Shown: positions 8,393-17,124, counted from the stretch's first letter. The stretch: 64,000 nucleotides of DNA from PHAA01 sp022706565 (GCA_040769385.1 JAXGLD010000002.1:1-64000), one strand, 5' to 3'. Numbers and translations: made by a program. Notes: generated from the letters alone by a model not told the origin.

Positions 8393-9202
8393 CTACGTAT
8401 TTGAAATTGTTCCAATTGAGCGTATAAATGATTCGATAATAGCCGCAAAGCGCTCTGGCTGGTCTAGGTGAACACTATGTCCAGCTTCTTGGATTTGTTG
8501 TGCTTGAAGTCTTGGATTAAGACGCTGCAGCTCTTCAGCAACGGCAGACGAAACCACGCCTTTATCACCAAATACGATGAGGCTGGGAACGTCAATTGCA
8601 CTCACTAGCATCCTATAGTCGGGGTTCGGTGGCGTAAGAACGTCAAATGCGGCCATGCTTGTTTGCAGACGTGCTCGTGCGAACAGTTCAAGATTCTCTG
8701 CCGATCGATTAGGGTGTCTGTTCCGGGCGTCTGCCATCGCCTCATCCAATGACATATTAAGCATTCGTCGATGTTGATCGGCGACATCACTATCGCGAAC
8801 TTCACGTTGAACTTTCGGACTCAAAAATGTGGGATCAGCTAAGATCAGGCCACGGAGCAGATTGGGTTTACGACTTGCCACCACAGCTGCAGTCATCCCC
8901 CCCATAGAATGTCCAAGCAGGATCGGAGGAGGAAGTTTTAGGGCATTTATTAAACCGGCAACATCATTTGCATGGTCTTCGTATCGGTATCCAAAGTCAG
9001 GTACACTCGAATTGCCATGTCCCCTGGCATCCGGCATGATCACGTCATACTCTTTCTCCAGAACGCGGGCTAGACTAGTCCAGCATATGCCATTAGCCAT
9101 TAATCCATGTAGCATAATAACAGGCGGTTTGTGTCCCCCAGTTCTTGTGTAGTGTATGTTAATCCCATTTATCTCGCAGACCGCTGAGCTCCAGTGGGTC
9201 AA
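8393..9202 (-). CDS. Alpha/beta-fold hydrolase
   Basis: The 269-residue protein is a single-domain alpha/beta hydrolase. The oxyanion-hole HG appears in VIMLHGLMANG, the nucleophile elbow is GHSMGG, the acid residue lies in VFGDKGVV and the catalytic His in AGHSVHLDQPERF, so the triad is intact. The substrate cannot be deduced; such enzymes include esterases, lactonases and C-C hydrolases. There is no signal peptide, so it is probably cytosolic. It stands alone between the cas operon and small membrane-protein genes and lies inside a block bracketed by 131-bp direct repeats. Confidence 0.85.
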   Translation of the reverse strand: MTHWSSAVCEINGINIHYTRTGGHKPPVIMLHGLMANGICWTSLARVLEKEYDVIMPDARGHGNSSVPDFGYRYEDHANDVAGLINALKLPPPILLGHSMGGMTAAVVASRKPNLLRGLILADPTFLSPKVQREVRDSDVADQHRRMLNMSLDEAMADARNRHPNRSAENLELFARARLQTSMAAFDVLTPPNPDYRMLVSAIDVPSLIVFGDKGVVSSAVAEELQRLNPRLQAQQIQEAGHSVHLDQPERFAAIIESFIRSIGTISNT

Positions 9203-9421
9203 GGATTGTTTCCTCCAAGCTTAGAATTCGGGGTTTTATAGATTTAGAGCATACCGTCCGCTTCGGACTCCGCGGCGGTTGTAGTCAAGCGTGGATACCC
9301 CCGGCCTTTTCGATAATCAACTTGAATTTTTCTTCTGACAGATAACTATAGCTTTGCGGGACTGTGAACCGGGCACGGCAGGGTCCGATTCATGCCTGGC
9401 AACGATTACATATCTAAGGAT

Positions 9422-9901
9422 TTACTTCGTTCCAATCCCCGCTGTGGTATTTATCCCCTGTGGATTTATGGTTATTTCGCTCGGATTAGTTTCCCAGTCT
9501 TGTGGAGACCCGGTATATGTATAGTTCGTAAGGTGATAAGCAATTCCAATAGTGTATCCATGAGTTATCGATATCTTCAGCTCGTCTTTATCTTTGGCAG
9601 CAGGTATTTGATTTAAAATTAGGTCACCGAGATTTTCTACTTCTGATGGTGATGGCATTTTCTTAACCCTAATTCCTACCTCTACTCTGGTTGTCTTTCC
9701 GCTTGCATTAGTAGTTACTCCGTTATATATATTGGCATCACTAATATTGGGATCATCAAGCAATGTAGCCACAGTCTCATGCATTCCCGGTAATATATAG
9801 GGATCCGCGAGTTTCGGCGTTCCGAACAAATTAAATCCAACGACAACTAACCCGATAACCAGTGTAATGTCTGTCCATTCCTTCTTGAGCTGTTCATCCA
9901 A
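9422..9901 (-). CDS. Hypothetical membrane-anchored protein, possibly the 3' half of a frameshifted RDD gene
   Basis: This 159-residue frame has one hydrophobic segment near its N-terminus (ITLVIGLVVVGFNLFG) followed by a polar Thr/Asn-rich domain, probably outside the membrane. It overlaps the preceding RDD gene by 55 bases in another frame. The RDD frame stops right after NGQTL, where family members normally continue into a final LLG-x-VV segment; here LVIGLVVVG appears in this frame instead. Either one gene has been split by a frameshift or two genes overlap. The C-terminal domain was not recognised. Confidence 0.5.
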   Translation of the reverse strand: MDEQLKKEWTDITLVIGLVVVGFNLFGTPKLADPYILPGMHETVATLLDDPNISDANIYNGVTTNASGKTTRVEVGIRVKKMPSPSEVENLGDLILNQIPAAKDKDELKISITHGYTIGIAYHLTNYTYTGSPQDWETNPSEITINPQGINTTAGIGTK

Positions 9902-10194
9902 CCGAAATAGAATACCGCAATAATTAAACCGACCCAGAATCCCTGCGAACCCATCTGGGAAAACGTATCAAAGAATATCTCACCAAAAAGCAAACCCAGT
10001 AATCCTAAGATAAACATGTCAATCATTATCGCCAATAATCTGCGCCAAAAACCGCTTATTTTCCGTTCAACATGGGGAGTCTCGGAAGGAAGTTCCCTGT
10101 CATGGTGTTCAACTGCCTCGTTTTCGTCGCTCAGGTTTACTGCCATATTTTTTGATTCTTCATTTACCGTGCTTGACTCTATTTCGTTCAGCAT
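9847..10194 (-). CDS. RDD-family membrane protein, C-terminally truncated
   Basis: The protein has an acidic, Ser/Glu-rich N-terminal stretch. It then shows an RDD domain (ISGFWRRLLAIMIDMFILG) with about two membrane segments, ending at SSRRNGQTLHWLSG. RDD proteins are small multi-pass membrane proteins, some implicated in ion transport. AAGGAGGGCTGG precedes the ATG at 10194, which is preferred over a start farther upstream. The domain ends before the last conserved segment, and the next frame appears to carry it. A frameshift is therefore suspected. Confidence 0.6.
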   Translation of the reverse strand: MLNEIESSTVNEESKNMAVNLSDENEAVEHHDRELPSETPHVERKISGFWRRLLAIMIDMFILGLLGLLFGEIFFDTFSQMGSQGFWVGLIIAVFYFGWMNSSRRNGQTLHWLSG

Positions 10195-10287
10195 CCAGCC
10201 CTCCTTTTTCCCACTAATCAGTATTTCAAGACAATATTCTATATTCCTCCCATTTGGTAGCCATAATGCGACTCCCCCCACTGCATA

Positions 10288-10418
10288 AATTAGCGCTTCA
10301 CAAGGTTTATTTATAAGCCTGCGAAGCGCTTTCCGTTGGGTTTATCTATGAATATTGTCTGGATAGTCTACCATAACACCAATAATGCGAACGGCTCGAA
10401 TTTCGCCCTAATGATTAG
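10288..10418. repeat. 131-bp dispersed repeat, copy 2
   Basis: This is the second copy of the element at 8218-8349, same orientation, one base shorter. The hairpin arms are at 10292-10299 and 10323-10330. It lies between the RDD gene and the plus-strand membrane protein at 10480. The two copies bracket about 2 kb holding the hydrolase and the RDD genes. Confidence 0.85.
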
Positions 10419-10479
10419 AACCGAATAAATGATTTGTAAGTGCGAATAATACCAAAAAGCCATTAAACGGAGGTTCGCT

Positions 10480-11007
10480 GTGAGTAACCAATTGATATTA
10501 TGGTCTTTACTGATCATACCAGTGGGGTCGCTTATATTTGTACCCGAAAAAGATATTAGACGATTTATGCCGGCGGCACTATTTACTGCGCTCACCAACA
10601 TAATGATTGTTGATATGGGTGTTTCCTGGAACTGGTGGACTATTCAGGAGAGCATTTATCCCCTAAACCAAATTTTACCCCTGGCATTCGGCTTTTTGGC
10701 AACTGAAATCTGGATATTGAAATATACCTACGGTAAATTCTGGCTGTTTTTAGTCGTTGAAGTTTTATTAACGTTTGTTTTTATATTGTTAGTCCAACCC
10801 TGGTTAAGTCATCTGGGGATATGGGTAAGAATCAACGTCACCAATTTCTTAGCCTATGTGCCAGCTGTCCCTCAATTTCTTGCCATCTACCTTTATCAAA
10901 TGTGGCAGGAGGACGATCTATCTTTTGAAACGATATTTTCTCCAAAGACTAGTCCTTTAGCTAACAAGCCTTTCTTTCAGAATAAAAATGATAAAACAGA
11001 TGATTAA
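10480..11007 (+). CDS. Hypothetical multi-pass membrane protein
   Basis: The start is the GTG at 10480, six bases after ACGGAGG; there is no ATG alternative with a site. The 175-residue protein has about five hydrophobic helices rich in Trp and Leu (for example LWSLLIIPVGSLIFV and FWLFLVVEVLLTFVFILL) and a charged C-terminal tail ending NKNDKTDD. The pattern resembles small Firmicute membrane proteins of the CBO0543 type, but that assignment is only a guess. It stands alone. About 250 bases of non-coding sequence follow it, in which nothing was recognised. Confidence 0.7.
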   Translation: MSNQLILWSLLIIPVGSLIFVPEKDIRRFMPAALFTALTNIMIVDMGVSWNWWTIQESIYPLNQILPLAFGFLATEIWILKYTYGKFWLFLVVEVLLTFVFILLVQPWLSHLGIWVRINVTNFLAYVPAVPQFLAIYLYQMWQEDDLSFETIFSPKTSPLANKPFFQNKNDKTDD

Positions 11008-11254
11008 GAATGCATAACCCCCACTAGATTTCACTCCTGCAAATTTCTCTGTCTGATATTTCCTACATTCCGGGATTTCCACACGTTAAAAGACAGTATT
11101 AAAGAAATATATAAAGACATTAAAGAAACAGAAATATCCCAATTATCTTGAGAGGCATATTGATGATTGTGGTATCAATACGCTATTGAGAACGAGATGG
11201 AAGTGAGAGTGTAGCGGGAGTGACTCGATAAGGCCTTCTTTGTTCAGCATAAGG

Positions 11255-11665
11255 TCATCTCAAGCAGCCTGACATATGACGCTGCTCGAGAAGAATCTTC
11301 GTGGCCAATCCCGCTTGCAGCAGGCCGACAAAAAGGAATATGACGTGCAGCGGGTCTATCAATCGCAGAATGATGCACTGGACCACGATGAATATGACCA
11401 GGGCCAAGCCCATTGTACTGCTGATATACGGCCAACAGTGTGATTGACGCGCAAGCATGAATATGCCGAAAAGGTTCCCCAGCCCGAGGACTGAAAACAG
11501 AATCAGGCCAGGGATCAGATAATTGCTGAAGGGCGAGTGTTGCAGGAGTTCGCTGGGCATGCCCAGGGGTGCCTGAGGATCGAGCATCCCTGCCAGGCCT
11601 CCCCCAATGGCTCCCACTCCGACCAGCAGATGGAGCAGGATAAGCAGTATCTTGGTTATTTTCAT
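11255..11665 (-). CDS. Hypothetical membrane protein with four predicted helices
   Basis: About 136 residues with four hydrophobic helices: ILLILLHLLVGVGAIGGGLAG, a LIPGLILFSVLGLGNLFGIF stretch, GLALVIFIVVQCIILRL and HVIFLFVGLLQAGL. The start is taken as the second in-frame ATG, seven bases after GCGGGAGA. It follows lpd on the same strand by about 58 bases and may share its transcript. No functional motif was recognised. Confidence 0.7.
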   Translation of the reverse strand: MKITKILLILLHLLVGVGAIGGGLAGMLDPQAPLGMPSELLQHSPFSNYLIPGLILFSVLGLGNLFGIFMLARQSHCWPYISSTMGLALVIFIVVQCIILRLIDPLHVIFLFVGLLQAGLATKILLEQRHMSGCLR

Positions 11666-11722
11666 TTGCATTCTCCCGCTGCCATCTGGCCCTACTCCTT
11701 TAACCCAGATTCCGGTGAGGTT

Positions 11723-13111
11723 CTAAGACCTAGGCATCGTATGGATGGACTTGCGGGAAGAAGCCTGGGCCACCTCCAGCACCGCTTCGGCCATAGTGGG
11801 ATGAATATGGATGGTGTTAATTATGCCGGAGGGCATCACCTTGTTGCGCATGGCCAGGGCGATCTCCGACACCAGCTCGCTGGCATGGGCGCCGATCACG
11901 TGCCCGCCCAGGATTTCTCCGGTCATGGTATTGACCACCAGTTTGGCCATCCCCTCTGAGGCGCCCAGGGCTTGGGCCATGCCATGAGACTGGAACGGAT
12001 AGGTAAATGACTGGGCCGGGTATAGCCGCTTGGCTTCCTCTTCGGGCAGACCCACCGAGGCGAATTCGGGGAAGGTGTACAGGCAGCGGGGCACCACCCG
12101 GTAGTCCATGCTGTTGGGCAATCCGGATGTGTATTCGGCTACTATGATGCCCTCCATAAAGGCCACGTGAGCCAGCAGCCAGCCTCCGACTACATCCCCG
12201 GCGGCAAAGATATTCTTCACCTCGGTCTCCATGTATTCATTTACCGGGATAAAATCGCCGGCGTAATCGAGACCGATGTTTTCCAGGCCAATATCTGTGG
12301 TGTTGGGAACCCGACCCGCGGCCAGCACCACCATTTGGGCCGCATGGGTATCCCCGTTGGCTAAAGTGACCGTTACTCCATCCTGGGTTTGGGCCCTGGC
12401 CTCAACGCCAGTGGCGGAATGTATCAGGTTGATGCCCTGCCTCTTCATTATCTCCGCCAGGTAGGCTACGGTTTCGCGATCTTCTTTGGGCAGCATTTGT
12501 TCGCGCTCCTCCAGCACGGTTACCTGGCTGCCCAGGGCGGCCATGATGGAGGCGATCTCCAGCCCTACTATGCCCCCGCCGATGATCAGCAGGGACTCCG
12601 GCAGCCTGTCTATATCAAGGATAGCCTCGCTGGTTACCACCCCGGGCAGGGGTTTGGCAAAGACGGGCGGGATTTTGGGACGGGATCCGGTGGCTATGAC
12701 CATCTTGTTGCCTTTTACCACTGGTCCAGAATCGTTCACCCGTATTTCATGGGGCGAGATGAATTTTCCCCGGCCATTGTAGAGGGTGATCTTGTTGGCT
12801 TTGAAAAGATTGGCAACTTCCCCCCGCAGGAAGTTGACTATTCTGTTTTTCCGACCGATAATGGCGCTCATGTCGGGCCTGGCTTCAGATACCACGATGC
12901 CGTATTCCTTGGCCAGGCGCGCCTGGTTCAAAATCTCCGCTGAAGCCCTGATGGCCTTGGTGGGTATGCAGCCCTGGTTGAGGCACACTCCTCCCAGGTT
13001 GGTGTCTTCGATGACGGCCACCTTCTGTCCCAATTGGGCGGCCCTTATGGCCCCCTGGTAGCCGGCTGGCCCTCCCCCTAGAAACACCAGATCATAATCG
13101 TGCGCGGCCAT
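11723..13111 (-). CDS. lpdA: Dihydrolipoyl dehydrogenase-type flavoprotein disulfide reductase
   Basis: The enzyme reoxidises dihydrolipoyl groups with NAD+. The 462-residue protein shows the FAD-binding FLGGGPAGYQGA motif, the redox-active disulfide GGVCLNQGCIPTK, an NAD-binding IIGGGIVGLEIAS motif, the FAD-contact AAGDV and the C-terminal His-Glu pair in HIHPTMAEA. Length and motifs are those of E3 subunits. No 2-oxoacid dehydrogenase E1/E2 or glycine cleavage genes are adjacent, so the partner complex is unknown. Start ATG at 13111 follows GGGGGAATC. Confidence 0.93.
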   Translation of the reverse strand: MAAHDYDLVFLGGGPAGYQGAIRAAQLGQKVAVIEDTNLGGVCLNQGCIPTKAIRASAEILNQARLAKEYGIVVSEARPDMSAIIGRKNRIVNFLRGEVANLFKANKITLYNGRGKFISPHEIRVNDSGPVVKGNKMVIATGSRPKIPPVFAKPLPGVVTSEAILDIDRLPESLLIIGGGIVGLEIASIMAALGSQVTVLEEREQMLPKEDRETVAYLAEIMKRQGINLIHSATGVEARAQTQDGVTVTLANGDTHAAQMVVLAAGRVPNTTDIGLENIGLDYAGDFIPVNEYMETEVKNIFAAGDVVGGWLLAHVAFMEGIIVAEYTSGLPNSMDYRVVPRCLYTFPEFASVGLPEEEAKRLYPAQSFTYPFQSHGMAQALGASEGMAKLVVNTMTGEILGGHVIGAHASELVSEIALAMRNKVMPSGIINTIHIHPTMAEAVLEVAQASSRKSIHTMPRS

Positions 13112-13221
13112 TCTTGATTCCCCCTTTTATGTTAGAGGATATGATGACGGTTGGACGATGAGGTCTGCTTCTTAAGTATGATTATAGTATAGGCGCTGTG
13201 AATCTCGGAAACAAGCTGAGC

Positions 13222-13338
13222 AATAACTTGGGGACAGGCCCCAAGTTATTCCATTTACAACAGCCCTCCAAGCCAGTGCCGTCCGGTCCTGCAACCACAT
13301 TTGAGGGTCAATAACTTGGGGACAGGCCCCAAGTTATT
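13222..13338. repeat. 117-bp palindrome-ended repeat (REPIN-like), copy A
   Basis: Each end is the same 29-bp palindrome (arms AATAACTTGGGG and CCCCAAGTTATT, loop ACAGG) at 13222-13250 and 13310-13338. The 59-bp core contains AGCCCTCCAAGCCAGTG and CTGCAACCACATTTGAGG. Copy B at 14618-14734 has exactly the same length and end sequences, but its core differs at about a fifth of positions. The architecture resembles a REPIN or a MITE. It lies in the gap between lpd and the next gene. Confidence 0.9.
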
Positions 13339-13406
13339 GCAGCTCATGTATTACGTATAGAATGCTGGATGTTTGACAATAATTGATGGAAAAGGAAGGA
13401 GGGTCC

Positions 13407-13877
13407 ATGTTGAACAACCAGATTGAAGCTGCGGTCAGCGATTATATTGCCAAGCTGGATGCCCAAATCGCAGTATGCGAGCAGGAAATCAAGCAACTAA
13501 GGTTCAAAAAGACCTGCATGGAGGAATTCTTCCAGGACCAGGCAGAAAAGCAGAAGGAAGACATCAAGGCCCGGCGCACGGAAATCTCCCCGGGGATGGC
13601 CAAGTTCATGGACGACAAGGACGTCACCAAGATCAATCTGTTCCTGCAGTTCCTGGACAAGTGCGGCGACGATCCGGCCCGAGCCAACATCCAGAAGGTG
13701 TTTCCCAAGCTTAATCATTATATCTACAACAAGAAACGCCGCCTGTGGAATTCGATCCCGGAATTCAAAGCGGACTTCGATGATTGGGTGGCCCGGAGAG
13801 GTTATTGGACCAATGCTGTCCCCCACCGCGAAGGTCATGAAGACGATCTCAATTATCCCATGATGGTAGTATCATAA
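13407..13877 (+). CDS. Hypothetical protein with N-terminal coiled coil
   Basis: The start is the ATG at 13407, just after GGAAGGAGGGTCC; an earlier in-frame ATG overlaps this site and is rejected. The 156-residue protein begins with a predicted coiled coil (roughly residues 1-60, heptad-like IAKLDAQIAVCEQEIKQL) followed by a basic and aromatic region (HYIYNKKRRLWNSIPEFKADFDDW). There are no membrane segments and no recognised family. It is monocistronic, with a clear terminator after it, and it and the next gene sit between two copies of a 117-bp repeat. Confidence 0.75.
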   Translation: MLNNQIEAAVSDYIAKLDAQIAVCEQEIKQLRFKKTCMEEFFQDQAEKQKEDIKARRTEISPGMAKFMDDKDVTKINLFLQFLDKCGDDPARANIQKVFPKLNHYIYNKKRRLWNSIPEFKADFDDWVARRGYWTNAVPHREGHEDDLNYPMMVVS

Positions 13878-13897
13878 CCAACCGATTGGTTAAGAAT

Positions 13898-13946
13898 CGT
13901 GCACCCCGGTCTTGCTGCGGCGGGACCCAGGGGTGCATTTTTATTT
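13898..13946 (+). terminator. Intrinsic terminator
   Basis: Arms TGCACCCC (13900-13907) and GGGGTGCA (13930-13937) are followed directly by TTTTTATTTT. It ends the transcript of the coiled-coil gene. Confidence 0.85.
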
Positions 13947-14041
13947 TGGGGATAGCAAGAGTTATCCACAACCCTTATAATGGGATGCAGTGAGGAATTA
14001 TCATGTAGTGTTCTCGTGACAGGCCAAAGGAGGAACCCAGG

Positions 14042-14608
14042 ATGCGAGCCGTGGAGAAGAGAGAATCCCTAATAGTATTGCTTATTGTTGTTCCGGTGGT
14101 GCTGATGTTTGCATTTATGTCCAGCCGCGCGCCGGAAGTGGTTGTGATCGACCCGCCGCAGCCGACGATACTGGCTGATCAGGATTTGGTTTTAGGCCTG
14201 CCGGGTGGCAAAATAAAGGTGGGCAGCACCACCCGTGATGAAGTAATGGCCGTGTTGCCAAGTGGCCAGGATTTGGGCCGCAGCGGCATGTATCACCCCG
14301 CCGACATGGATCTGTATGTGACCATGTCCCGCAACGAAGAGGTGGTGGTCCGGCTGGATATCACCGATCCTGAGGTAACCACCTCGCGGGGAATCAAGCC
14401 CAATGACAGTTTCGACCAAGTGGTGGCCGAGTATGGTCCCAATTACACCCGGGCCTATGATACCGCTGCCCCGGAGAAATTCGACGCCTATTACGGCGGT
14501 GAGCAGTATGTGCTGTTTAAGGTGGAAGACAACGTGGTGAAGAAGATCATGATCGGCGGGCCGGTGGACCCGGCAGTTCAATTGGCCTTAGAACAACAAA
14601 AGAAATAG
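14042..14608 (+). CDS. Hypothetical membrane-anchored protein
   Basis: The 188-residue protein has one N-terminal hydrophobic segment (LIVLLIVVPVVLMFAFM) without a lipobox and a soluble domain of roughly 150 residues, probably outside the membrane. The domain contains KVGSTTRDEVMAVLP, resembling the G-x-T-x-x-E-V motif seen in SmpA/BamE-like and related lipoproteins, and FDQVVAEYGPNY. AAAGGAGGAACCCAGG precedes the ATG. The protein at 25130 has a comparable motif (RLGMTVAEVEKLLG), so the two may be distant relatives. Function unknown. Confidence 0.7.
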   Translation: MRAVEKRESLIVLLIVVPVVLMFAFMSSRAPEVVVIDPPQPTILADQDLVLGLPGGKIKVGSTTRDEVMAVLPSGQDLGRSGMYHPADMDLYVTMSRNEEVVVRLDITDPEVTTSRGIKPNDSFDQVVAEYGPNYTRAYDTAAPEKFDAYYGGEQYVLFKVEDNVVKKIMIGGPVDPAVQLALEQQKK

Positions 14609-14617
14609 CCGCTAAGC

Positions 14618-14734
14618 AATAACTTGGGGACAGGCCCCAAGTTATTTCGTTTCTGACAGCCCTTCAAGCCAGTAACGTCGGGGCCTGCAACCACATTTGA
14701 AGGCAAATAACTTGGGGACAGGCCCCAAGTTATT
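14618..14734. repeat. 117-bp palindrome-ended repeat (REPIN-like), copy B
   Basis: Palindromes at 14618-14646 and 14706-14734 are identical to those of copy A (13222-13338). The 59-bp core has diverged. The last two bases overlap the ribH stop codon, so the element forms the 3' end of the riboflavin operon and could act as its transcript-ending hairpin. Confidence 0.9.
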
Positions 14735-15194
14735 AGATCTGTTTGAACAGGTTGATCATTTCGATGGCGGTGATGGCGGCATCGGAACCTTTGTTGCCGG
14801 CCTTGGTCCCGGCCCGCTCGATGGCCTGCTCGATGGTGTCGGCGGTGATGATTCCATATATCACCGGGATGCCGGAATTCAGACCTACCTGGGCAATGCC
14901 CTTGGTGACTTCAGCCGATACATATTCGAAATGTGGGGTAGCCCCCCTTATCACTGCGCCCAGGCAGATGACGGCGTCATAATCGCGGGCAGCCATCTTC
15001 TGCGCTGCCAAAGGCATTTCAAAAGCGCCCGGCACCCAGGCGATGTCTATGGCATTCGAATCTACCCCATGCCGGGTCAGAGTGTCGAGGCAGCCCGACA
15101 GTAGCTTGTTGGTGATAAATTCATTGAACCGTGATACGATGACCCCGAATCTTTGGCCATCCCCGATTAGTTTTCCTTCAAATACATTCGCCAT
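14733..15194 (-). CDS. ribH: 6,7-dimethyl-8-ribityllumazine synthase
   Basis: RibH condenses 5-amino-6-ribitylaminouracil with 3,4-dihydroxy-2-butanone 4-phosphate, the penultimate step of riboflavin synthesis. Conserved blocks are VSRFNEFIT, VPGAFEMPLAA, CLGAVIRGATPHFEYV and NKGSDAA. The start is taken at the ATG (MANVFEGKLIG), with GGAGGGA upstream. It is the last gene of the operon, about 50 bases after ribBA. Its stop codon overlaps the end of a palindromic repeat. Confidence 0.96.
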   Translation of the reverse strand: MANVFEGKLIGDGQRFGVIVSRFNEFITNKLLSGCLDTLTRHGVDSNAIDIAWVPGAFEMPLAAQKMAARDYDAVICLGAVIRGATPHFEYVSAEVTKGIAQVGLNSGIPVIYGIITADTIEQAIERAGTKAGNKGSDAAITAIEMINLFKQI

Positions 15195-15242
15195 TTTGAA
15201 CAATCCCTCCTAATCGCTTTTCTATCTGAACGGTCGGTACCG

Positions 15243-16442
15243 TTATTTGATGTTGGCAAATATATGCCCCATCTTGTCCCGCTTGGTCTGCAGATAATAG
15301 CGGTTCTCCGCCCGGGCGCACATCTCGATGGGCACCCTTTCCACAACCTCGAGATCATACCCTTCCAAGCCATGGATCTTTTTGGGGTTGTTGGTCATCA
15401 TACGCATCTTGCGCACCCCCAGGTCGACCAGGATCTGGGCGCCGATGCCATAGTCGCGCAAATCTTCGGGGAAGCCCAGATCCAGATTGGCCTGCACCGT
15501 ATCCCGCCCATTATCTTGCAATTTATAAGCCTTGATCTTGTTGATCAGCCCGATCCCCCGCCCCTCCTGGCGCATGTACAGGAACACGCCTTTGCCCTCC
15601 TGCTCGATCATGGTCAGGGCGGCTTCCAGCTGTTCACCGCAATCGCAGCGGTTGGATCCCAGCACGTCCCCGGTCAGGCACTCGGAGTGAACCCGCACCA
15701 GGATGGGCTCTTCCTCGTCCCATTCCCCTTTTACCAGGGCGATATGTTCCTTGCCATCCAGCACGGATTGGTAAGCTACGGCGGTGAACTCTCCGTATTT
15801 GGTGGGCAGTTTGGTATCCTCCACCCGAATCACCAGCTTTTCCTTGCGGCGCCGGTACTGGATCAGGTCAGCAATGGTCACTATTTTCAAATCATACTGG
15901 CGGGCAAATTCGAACAGCTGCGGCACCCGGGCCATACTGCCGTCCGGATTCATTATCTCGCAGATCACGGTAGCCGGGTAAAGTCCGGCCAGTTTGGCCA
16001 GGTCCACCGATCCCTCGGTGTGGCCGGCACGCCTCAAAACTCCGCCCTTGCGGTAGCGCAGCGGAAAAATATGTCCCGGCTTGCGGAATTCCAGCGGTTT
16101 GCTTTCCGGGTCGATCAAGGCCCTGATGGTGGTCGCCCGTTCAAAAGCCGATATCCCGGTTGTGGTGGAAATGTGATCGACCGAGACGGTAAAAGCGGTC
16201 TCATGATTGTCGGTGTTTTCATTCACCATCGCCTGAATCTCCAGCTCGTCCAAACGCTCGCCGGTCATGGGCATGCAGATCAAGCCCCGGGCGTTGCAAG
16301 CCATGAAATTAACGATCTCGGGGGTGCATTTCTCGGCGGCGACGATCACATCCCCCTCGTTTTCGCGGTCTTCGTCATCGACCATGATGAGCATCTTGCC
16401 CTCTCGGATATCCTTGATGCCTTCTTCAATCGTGTTAAACAT
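15243..16442 (-). CDS. ribBA: Bifunctional 3,4-dihydroxy-2-butanone 4-phosphate synthase / GTP cyclohydrolase II
   Basis: This fusion supplies both precursors of riboflavin. Residues 1 to about 200 form the RibB domain, with DDEDRENEGD (metal and substrate binding) and the HTEGSVDLAKLAG motif. The C-terminal half is GTP cyclohydrolase II, with the zinc ligands in CLTGDVLGSNRCDCG and the catalytic RQEGRGIGL. Both active sites look intact, so both activities are expected. It lies between ribE and ribH in the common Firmicute order. Confidence 0.97.
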   Translation of the reverse strand: MFNTIEEGIKDIREGKMLIMVDDEDRENEGDVIVAAEKCTPEIVNFMACNARGLICMPMTGERLDELEIQAMVNENTDNHETAFTVSVDHISTTTGISAFERATTIRALIDPESKPLEFRKPGHIFPLRYRKGGVLRRAGHTEGSVDLAKLAGLYPATVICEIMNPDGSMARVPQLFEFARQYDLKIVTIADLIQYRRRKEKLVIRVEDTKLPTKYGEFTAVAYQSVLDGKEHIALVKGEWDEEEPILVRVHSECLTGDVLGSNRCDCGEQLEAALTMIEQEGKGVFLYMRQEGRGIGLINKIKAYKLQDNGRDTVQANLDLGFPEDLRDYGIGAQILVDLGVRKMRMMTNNPKKIHGLEGYDLEVVERVPIEMCARAENRYYLQTKRDKMGHIFANIK

Positions 16443-16472
16443 GGTTTTCTCTCCTTTATATCAAGCGATATT

Positions 16473-17120
16473 CTATATAAAGCCGTTTTCGGCCAGGAAC
16501 TCAGAACTCAATTTGGAGGCCACCTTGTGGTCCTTCCATTTCAGCAGTCTCTCCACATAGCGGCCGATGATATCGGCCTCCAGGTTGACTGTCGCCCCGG
16601 GTTTCTTGAACCCCAATGTGGTCATAGCAGCGGTATGGGGTATGATCGAAACTGTGAAGCTGTCAGTTAAAACATCCACCACCGTCAGGCTGATCCCATC
16701 GATGGCGATGGAGCCCTTGGCAACCGTGTATTTCAAGACCTCCGGCGGCGCCTGGATCCTCAGCACCCGGGCGATGTCCACCACCTGTGCCTCTACCAGG
16801 GTTCCTACTCCGTCCACGTGGCCCTGCACCAGGTGCCCGCCCATCCGGTCGCCCAGACGGGCAGCCCGCTCCAGGTTGACCTTCTGGCCGCTGCTCAACT
16901 CCCGCAGGTTGGTCTTGGCCAGGGTCTCGGCCATCATGTCCGCGCTGAAATGGGTGCGGTCGAAACTGGTTACGGTCAGGCATACCCCATTGATGGCGAT
17001 GCTGTCGCCCAGTTTTACGTCCTCCAGCACTTTGTCAGCCTGAATACTGATCTGGCTGGAATTGCTGCCGCGCTTTAACGTCAGCACCGTTCCCAGTTCT
17101 TCGATAATGCCAGTAAACAT
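16473..17120 (-). CDS. ribE: Riboflavin synthase alpha subunit
   Basis: The enzyme dismutates two lumazine molecules into riboflavin. The 215-residue protein has the characteristic MFTGIIEELG start and two tandem lumazine-binding repeats, recognisable from the paired motifs GDSIAINGVCLTV and GSIAIDGISLTV. The ATG lies four bases after the ribD stop, so translation is probably coupled. No truncation is visible. Confidence 0.96.
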   Translation of the reverse strand: MFTGIIEELGTVLTLKRGSNSSQISIQADKVLEDVKLGDSIAINGVCLTVTSFDRTHFSADMMAETLAKTNLRELSSGQKVNLERAARLGDRMGGHLVQGHVDGVGTLVEAQVVDIARVLRIQAPPEVLKYTVAKGSIAIDGISLTVVDVLTDSFTVSIIPHTAAMTTLGFKKPGATVNLEADIIGRYVERLLKWKDHKVASKLSSEFLAENGFI

Positions 17121-17124
17121 CTTC

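Noticed and set aside
15264..16670. Long plus-strand ORF of 468 residues.
   Set aside because: Antisense to ribBA and ribE, which have full motifs; typical of shadow frames in GC-rich genes.
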